A stretch of DNA of 64,000 nt from Taudactylus pleione (lineage: Eukaryota > Chordata > Amphibia > Anura > Myobatrachidae), in contig JAUIMM010000121.1 in assembly GCA_031769625.1 (NCBI GenBank), positions 13,326,001 through 13,390,000 on the forward strand, in the 5' to 3' direction. Below are positions 54,969 to 64,000 of the stretch, in pieces. Both the position numbers and the translations under genes were made by a program. The notes beneath the pieces were generated by a model, which had not been told where the DNA came from, searched no databases, and was given only the letters and a program-made list of their open reading frames with translations. Within the stretch, counting starts at the first letter, position 1. Every line of letters starts with the position of its first letter.

Positions 54969-57159
54969 TATATAATAATTTGGCTGCACAGTGGGAGCAG
55001 CCTCCACACAGGACAGAGTGAAAGGGTGAGCCATGGTGAGGCCGGGAAATGGCTGAAAGCTGTTTCGGAAGGGCTAAGAGACACCTCGACTTGTCCGGGT
55101 CCAATATACTACTATATAATCAATGAGACAAGCCGCTTTTACTCACAGTCTCATTCCTCCTGATGCAGTCACTCTTTGCTGTGTGCGCTTGCGAAAACTT
55201 TCCGATCACTCCTTAATTTTAGATGAGCTGTCTGCATGCGTCCTGGCTCACTGTCCTTCCCTGTCTAGTCTCTCTTCCAACTGTAACTCCTGTCCTCTCT
55301 CCAACTGTCATTAATAACGGATCCCCCAACTAGTGTTTTTTTCAGTGCACTAGTCTCACCCGCTGCAAGACTCACTTGTTCTTTTGGTCCATTGCCGGCT
55401 TCTCGAGCCACACATTGGGGGAGATGTATGGACGTGGCCAATAAAGATCCTAAAATACATGGCATAGGCAGACGCAGGGGGGTTTCCGTCTGCCTGGAAA
55501 CCCCCCTCCCCAGCACACACCATGACCATAATAGAAATAGTAATATAATAGAATGTTACTAGCGCTACATGTTCTTCTCAGTATCACAAATGAAAAAATA
55601 ATTAGCACCACTTGTGGATCTTTTAAAATGTGTCAGCTAGTAATAAATATACCTGTGCACCAACTAGGACATCTAGAAAACATGCACTGTTAGGGGTGCA
55701 CTGCTATAGACCATCAATAGGGTTAATCATTAATACTATATAATAATACACTATCCAGTACATAAGGAGACCAATATGTACATGTACTGTATATGTCCAG
55801 GGCAGTGCTAGGTTCTTCTTAAACTCCCTCAGACTCCCGGACTTGCTCCAATGCTCAGGAATGATGCCCACATCTGAAGGAAAACATTCTGCACAGACAG
55901 GATGGACCTACTGCCGCATCTAATGGCTTACTGTGATCGCTGGTCCTATATATGGTGGGATTATGCAACACAATATACTTTGTATGTACAATATTAAAGC
56001 TGGATAAGTGATAATTATGCCCTCTTCATGGACTGGCCACACTTGCTCTAAAATCAAGCATTTGGAAACCCCCTCTAGAAATCCTGCAATTGCCACTGCA
56101 TGGCCCTGTATTAACGAGGGGAAGTAGAGCAAAGTACCGACGCAATGTATGAAAACCTTTTCTGCAGAGGAAGGAGAGTGAATTGTATCCTCTCTCTCTC
56201 TCTTTTGGCTTCAAAGCGCTTGCAGGGAGTCTGCGCATGCACTGGACAAAGCGTCCCAGCGGCACCCGTGGCTGATTGAAAATATTTTCATTCTTTTATG
56301 CACAATCCCTGGCTGCAGATGTTGACAGCCAGAGATAGTGCTGTGTGTGCAGTAATGACAGGTGAAGCTGCACTTGTTGGAACAGTCAGTGCCACTGACC
56401 ATACAAAACTTGCAAAACCAGATGGGCACCCTATCTAGGTATAACATGCAGGGATGTGGAAACTGCAGCACATAATGTGCTCAGTAACCGGAAATACAGT
56501 TAACAAACCTTCATACAACTCCCCCATTGTTTGTTCTTGACACTTTCGCTGTCATATTCCCTGCAGTTTACAGACACCGGACTGCTATCAGACATGCCAT
56601 CGCTGTCCATGGTACTTCAATTTTCAAAAGTTATTACAAAGATTTTAAATGCAGAATGGGTGTTACAATATTAAAAACACTCAAGTGTCAAAATAACAAA
56701 ACAGACACTGCTGAGAAAAAATTTGAGATTTAGAAATTTCAGAGACAAAGAGCTGATTCTTCTATGCGAGAAATATGTTTGTAGTGCTGATCAAAAAACT
56801 TTCTTTCCTCTGTGTCTTCTGTAGAGTTAAATCCACAGTGAAATATACCTGAAAATATTCAAAAACAGACCATAGTGTCACAAATTCAAATGTGGAGTGT
56901 AAGACGTGATTGGCTTTTATACCTTAAAGTAGCAGATTGAAGGTGCATAAGAGAAATCAGCGCTGCCATGGAAATTACCAGTGCGATACTGTATGGCAAA
57001 CAAATTTATTTCATAAAAAGGCAAAGAGTGCCCACAAATGTTTTAAAAACAATTGGAGCTAATATGAGATCCTCAGTGTATAAAATCAAATGAGCAGCCC
57101 TTGGCAGCGAGAAAGTTCAGATGTTTACATATATATATATATATAAATATATATATATA
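54969..57159. other. Intergenic DNA, nothing recognised
   Basis: No coding region stands out on either strand. A TA-rich run starts at ~57,129. Confidence 0.4.
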
Positions 57160-57383
57160 GTCAAATGCAAAACATGGGTGGCACTCGGAGACTTTTTTGC
57201 TTCAAACAACGAACCCCATAGCAGGGGACTTTATTGGTGAGTCAACGTTTCGGACAAGTAATCACTTGTTCTGAGGAAGGGGATACGATCCCCGAAACGT
57301 TGACCCCAATAAAGTCCCCTGCTATGGGGTTCGTTGTTTGAAGCAAAAAAGTCTCCGAGTGCCGCCCATGGTTTGCATTTGAC
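57160..57383. mobile_element. Penelope-like element terminal repeats, head-to-head pair
   Basis: A ~105-bp arm (GTCAAATGC ... CACTCGGAGAC ... AACGTTTCGGACAAGT) is followed by its inverted copy with only AATC between. The right arm has CTGAGGA (57,271-57,277), a GGGGAT/ATCCCC stem and GAAAC (57,294-57,298). That is the core pattern of the hammerhead ribozymes described in Penelope-like elements, though with one extra A before the stem. The left arm lacks the stem. Flanked by TA microsatellite. Confidence 0.6.
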
Positions 57384-59127
57384 TGGATTGTGGGGACGCT
57401 GACCCTCGGGCACTGGAGCGGGATACTACAGTGGAGCACTGGAGTGCCAGGGTATATGTTGCATAAATATATATATATATTAAAAGGGCACAGTCGTGCC
57501 CTTATATTAAGACTGCATTCAAAAAAATGGATATCTCCAGAGAGAATTCCGGGGGGGGGGGACATGGTGTTTAAGAGGCTACACCTCAAAAGCTGTTGGA
57601 GGTTAGAGCTGAAATTTGGCACAGCCGGGTAGAACTGTTGCTCGGTGCTGCATGCTAACTTTCAGGGCATAAACCTACAAAATGAGGATTTGGGAGTAAT
57701 CTAAAGCTCCAACTGTCACTTTTTTGTGACATTCTCAATTAGGACCTCTTTTCTGCTGTTCTCTATGGGGATTTTTGGGAAGGCATAACTCAGGGTAGGG
57801 GACGAATTTAGACTTGGGGTTTGTTTTATTAGGTAGCTATTGTTCCAGGGTAGATGCTTTTGGGGTTCAGGTAAATTAGAAAATTACAGTTTTTAAACTA
57901 TTACCTCAAGAATGTGCCATTGAATAGATAGGAAATTTCAACTTGTTGTGCAGGAGCCAGGAGCTGCGTAGGAGCCTCCTCCACTCACTGTGGCTTCACT
58001 TGGGTGCACAAAGATGTCCGTCGTTTGCGGGTTTTAGTGGTGGTGGGCTTGGGGGAAAGAAGCGGCCATTAGCTGCAGTGGGACCCATGGGAAAGGCACG
58101 GGGGGGTAGCGGGAGTTAGCTGCGGCCAGAACCTTGGCCTTAGCGGCGACGGTGCGGATGGCAGTGCAGTTGGCAGTGGGGCAGGCGTTAGGACCCGGAA
58201 GAGGTAGCAGCACACAGAATGCAGGCTCGGATCTGGAAAATCCGTGATACCTGCTTCTGTGTGTAAAAATAATGGCGTGGCCCCGCCCCCAAAAAACAAC
58301 CAGCACCAGTACTACTTGTGCTAAATACAGGGGACAAATGATGTAGGGGTCCCCTGTATTAAGCACAACCAGTCCTGGTTGCCAAAATACAGGGGACAAA
58401 TGACGTAGGGGTCCCCCGTATTCAGCGGAACCAGCACTGGGCTCTGAGGCGGCCCTGGTTCTGGAATTACAGGGGGAAAAAATGCGTAGGGTTCCCCTGT
58501 ATTTACCAGAACCAGCACCAGACTCTTTCTAGCAGGGAGGTGATGCCACAGCCAGGGGAGCCCTTTCACCGGGCCCCTAGCCAAAGCATAACCCCTGACC
58601 GCTAGTCAGCCCAGGATGGGGATCCCTGGGGAGCTGGGGACCCCCAATAAAGGGGTCCCCCTCTCCAGTGCACCCCAGGCCCAGGCTGATAGCCCGGGGC
58701 TATCCTAAGCACCCCTGGGCGGTGGGTGCTGGGTTGATTGTGTGGTGTGGTGCATATGAAAATATAAATATTGTCTTTGCAGTAGTACTACAGGTCCCAG
58801 CAGGCATCCCCGCATAGTGGCACTTGGAGAACCACAAGCACCAGGAAGCGGGGCATTAGTACCCCTGCAAAAGAAATATTACAATTAAAAAAAGATAATT
58901 TTTTAAAAATATTTTATTATGTCGCACCTTCGCCTGCCAGCCTTTAAGCTCTTTTCCATGGCTGCCGCTTCCCCCAGGACTTCTACGGCATCTTCACCTG
59001 GAAGACGGCGGCCTTTAAGCTCTCTTTCCCGGCCGCCACCCATCCATGTCACAGATGTGATTTTTTTCATAAAGAAAGTTACTTTTGTGAAAAGCCTCAG
59101 AGTGCCACCATTTGTTTGTACTGGTTA
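57384..59127. other. Intergenic DNA with a loose ~70-bp repeat
   Basis: At 58,325-58,510 three imperfect copies of a block with ATACAGGGGACAAATGA and GTAGGGGTCCCCTGTATT. An 11-base G run lies near 57,550. No gene. Confidence 0.45.
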
Positions 59128-59311
59128 CATATATATATATATATATATATAAGACGAAGGGTGCGGCACTCATCGCATATAATAACAAATAACAAGAGGC
59201 AGTGATGATATTGACGTTTCAGTTCAGTAACAAACTTTTTCAAGACAACAAGAATAATGAACAAAACATACAGATGATAAAAACTCTTTCCTTCAGACCA
59301 AGGGCTGCGCT

Positions 59312-60092
59312 ATGGGTTCGAGTGCAGCCCCGGTCTATGCTAATATCAGGATGTTTGAAGTAGAGAGAGATATGTTCTATAGCAACACACAGGTAGCTGA
59401 TAAGATTCTTTCTTTCTCCCGGTTTATTGATGATCTGCTTCTGTTTTGGTGTGGAGAAGCAGAAGATTTTCGGCTTTTGATGGACAATCATAATAGAGGT
59501 GATTCACCCATCAATTTCACCTTTGATGAGTAGGCAAGTAATTAACTTCCTAGACGTAAAAATGATTGTTGAAAATCAATCCATTATTACGACATTCTTG
59601 TCTAAACCCACAGACAGAAATTTGTTGCTACAAGCACAAAGCTGTCATCCCAGAAGTCTGATTCGGGGGCTCCCCTACTCCCAAATGATTAGGGTGAGAC
59701 GCATTAACAGCGATCCTGTGAGAGCCACATTACTAAATGAGCTCATGGAAAAATTCTTAGCCAGAGGCTACTCACTAAAATCTTTGGAGCAAACTAAAGA
59801 AAAAGTCATGAGGTTAGACAGGAACCAATTATTATCTAGGAAAGATAAGAAAAACTTGCCCACTTCAAAATTCACCTGGGTGAATAGGTTCAACACGGCA
59901 TCTCAAGTAATTAACAAAATTTCCAAGAAGCATTGGTCAATTATTGAGTCAGATATTAATCTTCATCTTAGGGGCAGTCAGCTTATGCCATGTTATTCCA
60001 GAGGACGCAATTTGCGTGAACTCTTGGTAAAAACTGATATTTCAAAGTTGAACAAGAATCCCTCTACAAGATTTCTATCTCAAACGAAGGTG
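59312..60092 (+). pseudogene. Penelope reverse transcriptase, C-terminal part, broken
   Basis: The first frame has MGSSAAPVYANIRM and FSRFIDDLLLFW, the latter carrying the catalytic DD of the polymerase. At about 59,525 the frame shifts, and the second frame continues INFLDVKM, KPTDRNLLLQ, LPYSQMIRVRRI, the thumb region typical of Penelope enzymes. The sequence then runs into a hAT MITE at 60,095. N-terminal motifs are absent. Dead copy. Confidence 0.8.
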
Positions 60093-60094
60093 GG

Positions 60095-60530
60095 CAGGGC
60101 CGGCTCCAGGGGTCAGAGCACCCTGTACCGGCCCATCATATGGCGCCCTCTCATCGAGTGCGGCGAAGCTGTGCGCAACCAAATTTGGGGGCGTGGCCTA
60201 ATTACCATAGGCCACACCCCCTATGTGACGTTATTTGGAGGCGTGCCCGCATGGCTGGGCTTCCCCCAGCGCAGTTCCGTCAGTGAATGGATGCCGCGCG
60301 CATGCGCGCTGCATCTATTCACACTCCGGGGGTCCGGCACCGCCGCACAGCTGCGGCGGTGGGGGTCCCCAACCTCCCAATTAGACCAACCGTGGGCCAC
60401 CTCGGCCCGCGGATGGAGCAGCGGGACAGTACTGTCCCTCTGAAATCGGGATGCTGGGGAAGGGTGCCGCCCTATAGGGGTGGCGCCCTTGTGCGACCTC
60501 ACTGGTCGAACACCCCTAGAGCCGGCCCTG
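60095..60530. mobile_element. hAT MITE inserted in the Penelope-like element
   Basis: Begins CAGGGCCGGCTCCAGGGG and ends CTAGAGCCGGCCCTG. AAGGTGGG is duplicated perfectly at 60,087-60,094 and 60,531-60,538. GC-rich interior with GCGCGCATGCGCGC. Confidence 0.93.
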
Positions 60531-61029
60531 AAGGTGGGTTGCATCAAGTGCTCCTGTACGACATGCCAATTTCATAGTAGGTGATTCTTTTTCGCATCCC
60601 CATAGTGGTAAAAAGATCCCCATTAAATTCCTCTTGAGTTGCAATACAAGCTATGTAGTTTACCAAATCATCTGTCCGTGTGGTCTTACCTACATAGGTA
60701 TGACCGAAAGGAAATTTAAGGAGTGCATGGCGGCGCTCCGCTCGGCCATTCGCCAATCATGAGAAGTAGGAACCAGCGAGCAACCGGTAGCTCGGCACTT
60801 TGCCATGTGTAAACACCCACTTACCAGTATTCGTTATCATATGATTGACCATATCCCTCCCCTTTTGCGGGGAGGTGACCGAGTTACCAAGTTACTTCAG
60901 TGTGAAGCTCGCTGGATATCTCGTCTGGATGTGGTCCACCCTAGGGGTTTAAATGAAAGCATTTCATATACTAGCTTTTTATGGATTTTCAAGGCATGCC
61001 TTTTAATTAGTGTTTATAATTCTTTATAG
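60531..61029 (+). pseudogene. Penelope GIY-YIG endonuclease remnant
   Basis: After the MITE the coding sequence resumes with a CxxC...C pattern (CIKCSCTTC), a break, and then YVVYQIICPCGLTYIGMTER, the GIY-YIG core. It continues with RKFKECMAALRSAIR, a stop, and CEARWISRLD and GLNES, which match the family's C-terminal end. At least two breaks. Confidence 0.75.
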
Positions 61030-61696
61030 GACTTCCCAGATAGGACATCTACTTGTATAGTGTGAATAACACTCTGCACGCCGGTTGTGCAGGGACAATT
61101 TAACATTGCTTTTGGGCAGGTATATATCTATTTCTATTTGTATTTATGGTCTCAGACTTCAGACTGGAGGGGTTACATAATTTTGGGCCTGTGGTAAAGG
61201 TCACTTGTTGGGGACTTATGCTCTAACATTTAAGTGAGTACTTAGTGACTAGAATGAGTGGCAGGTTTATTCTCATATTTCTGTGCATATTTTTGTGCAT
61301 GTTGTTTATACACATGTTGGCTCATATGTATTAATGTCTTATTATTCAGATGTCACGCTGGTAACCATGGTGATGGTATCACAGGTATGGGTGTCTCTTG
61401 CTCACGCAGTTAGCGTGCTGACGTCATCCAATCGCGCCGCCAGACGGGTGTGCAGTCCCAGTTCCGGGGGAACGGCTACACTCGAGGTGTAGTCACCTTT
61501 ATATAAGGTATGTCTTGTTCATTATCCTTGTTGTCTTGAAAAAGTTTGTTATTGAACTGAAACGTCGATATCATCACCGCCTCTTGTTATTTGTTACTAT
61601 ATGCCATGAGTGCCGCACCCTTCGTCTTCTACCATTGTTTCCCTGTGAGGGTACCAGCAGCAGCCACTGATGTTGTTCGGAGTGCCAGTCCATACC

Positions 61697-61697
61697 A

Positions 61698-61730
<33 letters not shown>

Positions 61731-61739
61731 CACAGAATA

Positions 61740-61814
<75 letters not shown>
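61697..61814. repeat. (TA)n microsatellite with CACAGAA interruptions
   Basis: Three long TA tracts separated by CACAGAATA words, between the Penelope-like element and the next hAT relic. Confidence 0.95.
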
Positions 61815-61819
<5 letters not shown>

Positions 61820-62143
61820 ATGTGTGGGTGGCGTTCTCAGAGAACAGGCAACAACCAAATTTAGGGTTTCCGTGTCGAACCAAGTCCCAGTTCGGAATCA
61901 CTTGGGGTACCAAGTCGAACTGATTCCTGGTTCGGGTCTTCCCGCGGTTCGAAACTCAGATTTAAAAAACGAACTTGGGTTTTGGACTGCATGCTAACAG
62001 GTCAAAATGACGTCATTTTAGCTGTTTTTTCTATAACTTTCTTTTTAAAAAAAACAGAACCAAAACACTAGGGTGGTTTTGCAAAACAAAGACCAATACA
62101 CGAAGGTGAATCCGGATCCAAAGCCAAAACACGCACATCTCTA
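61815..62143. mobile_element. Non-autonomous hAT relative, 329 bp
   Basis: Ends CAGAGATGTGTGG and CGCACATCTCTA. Read from the right it goes GTGTTTTGGCTTTGGATCCG and later AACAGCTAAAAT, the same order as at the left end of the autonomous element at 16,150. Flanking octamers do not match, probably because TA-repeat change and the next element have altered them. Confidence 0.65.
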
Positions 62144-63089
62144 ATAATGCATACTTACTATATAAAAGCGAAAATTTGTCCTTCTGTCTTTTTATACAAA
62201 TCCACAGTTTACAAGCCAAGATCGTGAAATTTTACGTAAGAGTGTATTAAAACACGGCCGAGGCAACTAAAAAAATTTGAAATCAAAATGAATTAGTGTT
62301 AATTTTTAATTAATCAAAAACCACAATTTTTGCTGCCTCCAGTGGTGATATTTAAGAACTTTCTTATCTCTACTATTTATACTATTTCTGTCCTTCTTTC
62401 TATACAAATCCACAATTTACAAGCCAAGATCGTGGATATTTTACATAAGAGTGTATTAAAACACGCTAGAGGCAACTAAAAAAATTTTAAATTGAAATTA
62501 ATTACTGTTCATTTTTAATTAATTAAAAAACCACATTTCTGGCTAAACGCTCATTGTGGGGCCTCATGGCATATGGGTAGGGCCTCGGAGTGAGCGTTTT
62601 GTGTTGTCATGTTTTGTCATGATCTTAATGTTTATTATCGAAGAGAGCTTTAGCAGGCTTTCCCAGCATTCTCAGCTGTCTGACTATACCAAATTACACA
62701 ACAACATTGACTTCTTTCTTCGAACTGTGTCAAAATGATGACTTTGCAAGGACAATGGTGTACTGTGATCTGCCAAAATATTACACATGGAATACTTCTG
62801 GAAAAGTTTTTGTGTGCAGAAAACAAGTCTCTGTAGATGGTCATCCTGGTATCAGAGCAACAGAAGCTCTTAGCCATGTTTACACTGTACACCTGACACA
62901 TTTTGAATGCTTCTATCTCAGAAGTTTACTTTATACCGTTACAGGTCCTACTTCCTTCGAAGACCTTAAGACTGTTGATGGGGAAGTTTGTCACACTTTT
63001 CTAGAGGCCTGCCTAATGACAAGTTTGTTGGAGGATGATGTGTAAACAAACATTCTTAAAATCCCGGGCAACGCCAGGTACTCCAGCTA

Positions 63090-63090
<1 letters not shown>
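62144..63090 (+). mobile_element. Helitron remnant
   Basis: The 3' end has CCCGGGCAACGCCAGGTACT, then CCAGCTAG followed by T: the small hairpin and CTAG terminus typical of Helitrons. The 5' part holds a ~220-bp direct repeat (AAGCCAAGATCGTG at 62,212 and 62,420). The exact 5' end, around 62,137-62,146, is uncertain because it meets the preceding hAT relic. TA microsatellite follows. Confidence 0.75.
62707..63045 (+). pseudogene. Helitron replicase-helicase fragment, 112 aa
   Basis: The frame has FFELCQNDDFARTMVYCDLP, KYYTWNTSGKVFVCRKQ, LSHVYTVHLTHFECFYLR and GPTSFEDLKTVDG. These are the conserved segments between the Rep nuclease and helicase domains of Helitron proteins. The Rep active site and the helicase motifs are missing, so this is an internally deleted non-autonomous copy. 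Confidence 0.78.
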
Positions 63091-63129
<39 letters not shown>

Positions 63130-63247
63130 TGACTGTTTATTTATATTTCTGTGGGGGTTTTTTAAACATTTTTAACACAAGTGTCATGTTTTCCGATGGT
63201 TACCTCCACTAACCCATGTTTTGATGCAACATAACAAACATACAGTA
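63091..63247. repeat. (TA)n microsatellite and short spacer
   Basis: TA tract to ~63,124 directly at the Helitron end, then unremarkable sequence. Confidence 0.8.
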
Positions 63248-63352
63248 GGGGTTTATGTACTAAGCCTTGGAGAGAGATTAACTGGACAAATCAATCAGCT
63301 ACTAGCTGACAATTTACAGGCTGTGTTTGGTACAGGCTTAGTATATAGACCC
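63248..63352. mobile_element. Hairpin MITE, shortened (~105 bp)
   Basis: GGGGTTTATGTACTAAGCC at the left and GGCTTAGTATATAGACCC at the right with CAATCAGCTACTAGCTG inside. The centre is shorter than in relatives at 31,258 and 49,339. Confidence 0.65.
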
Positions 63353-64000
63353 TAAAATAACTGATTTTGAATAACTTATCAAGAAGGAATGCATGCTATT
63401 TAGGGAAGAGTTTCCCAATGCTTGGCATTTGAACAAATGGAGAAGGGAGTGTGGACAATTGTAAACCCCCTATATGCCATACTTGTACTTTCCGTGTCAT
63501 AAAATTGACTTGCATCCAACTGTAAATGAGCCCCAAAGCAGGTCCTTGGACACACAGCTACTCATGTAGCCATCAGTGTACTGTGGAATGAAGGCCATTT
63601 TCTTGTAACACACATTCTCCATATTTACCTCCCTAGTATCTCCTCCATAGTAGCTGGAGAGTGATGACATCATCACTGTGTTGTGCACACCCAGCCCAGC
63701 ATCAGGGAGATTGCTAGAGTCTTTAGGGAGTCAGGGAGATCACCACTGTTTCAAGGAGTCTCTCTGACATTCAGGGAAAGCTGGCAAGCATGCTATATGC
63801 CTAGTTGTGTACCTGGGCAGGTGCTATGACCATACTGTATATTCAGATCCTGGTTTCACCATCAGTCACTTTGACACATTTTATTATTGGTTATAGAACC
63901 TGTCTTGTAAACTTCTTGAAGACTCATCAAACTCAGCAGAGCCAAAATTGAGGTGATTTCAATCCCATGGGGTATATTTACCAAGCTTTTCAAAACCATC
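63353..64000. other. Intergenic DNA, start of another MITE at the edge
   Basis: No gene. From ~63,969 GGGGTATATTTACCAAGC resembles the left end of a hairpin MITE that continues past the window. Confidence 0.45.

Larger units (their letters stand above)
59151..61628 (+). mobile_element. Penelope-like retroelement with inverted terminal repeats
   Basis: An arm at 59,151-59,268 (AAGACGAAGGGTGCGGCACTC ... CAAGACAAC) is repeated inverted at 61,512-61,628, ~90% matched. Between them lie reverse-transcriptase and GIY-YIG endonuclease remnants on the plus strand. Inverted terminal repeats around such a pair are characteristic of Penelope-like elements. TA microsatellite abuts the left end. The 5' part of the reverse transcriptase is missing. 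Confidence 0.8.

Noticed and set aside
61670..61864. Tyr/Ile-rich frames in the TA tract
   Set aside because: Pure microsatellite translation.

Overview
ORGANISM. This is a nuclear genome window from a vertebrate, most likely an amphibian (probably a frog) with a large, repeat-rich genome. Two spliced exons on the minus strand match the start of a vertebrate phospholipase C delta gene, best fit delta-4. The rest is almost all repeats: hAT and Harbinger-like DNA transposons and their short relatives, L2- and L1-like LINE pieces, a Penelope-like element, a Helitron remnant and many satellites. Nothing suggests a prokaryotic or viral origin. The frog assignment rests on the style of the short hairpin elements and is an inference.

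LAYOUT. (1) 1-23,935 is a macrosatellite. A 10,499-bp unit (1-10,499) is followed head to tail by a second, nearly identical but incomplete unit (10,500-16,141, resuming at 23,489-23,935). Each unit nests a 73-bp tandem, two 50-bp arrays in opposite orientation about 2.7 kb apart, an ~840-bp duplication, degenerate GCATGC-rich monomers and several tRNA-like sequences with A- and B-box motifs. Unit 1 also carries a short coding-like segment (7,572-8,190) followed by possible splice sites and a poly(A) signal. (2) In unit 2 the 50-bp array is split by a 7.3-kb hAT transposon (16,150-23,480) with a perfect 8-bp target duplication. It holds an uninterrupted 1,038-residue BED-finger hAT transposase, and 19 copies of a 160-bp repeat lie between its start codon and its TATA-like box. 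(3) 23,936-52,100 is mostly non-coding DNA with dispersed transposons, a 2-kb 32-bp minisatellite, and two plcd4 exons (33,702-33,852 and 51,923-51,943 plus 5' UTR). (4) 52,200-64,000 lies upstream of plcd4 and holds a 28-bp minisatellite, hAT miniature elements, a Penelope-like element with inverted terminal repeats that was itself hit by a hAT miniature element, and a Helitron remnant.

HOW IT FITS TOGETHER. The only recognisable host gene is plcd4, transcribed right to left with an ~18-kb first intron. No later exon was recognised to the left, so the macrosatellite may lie in the next intron or beyond the gene. The hAT transposase is the only intact long coding region and could be functional. 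The least familiar parts are the macrosatellite with its inverted 50-bp arrays, its family of tRNA-like hairpins (one pair shows compensatory changes in two stems), and the tandem array inside the leader region of the hAT element.
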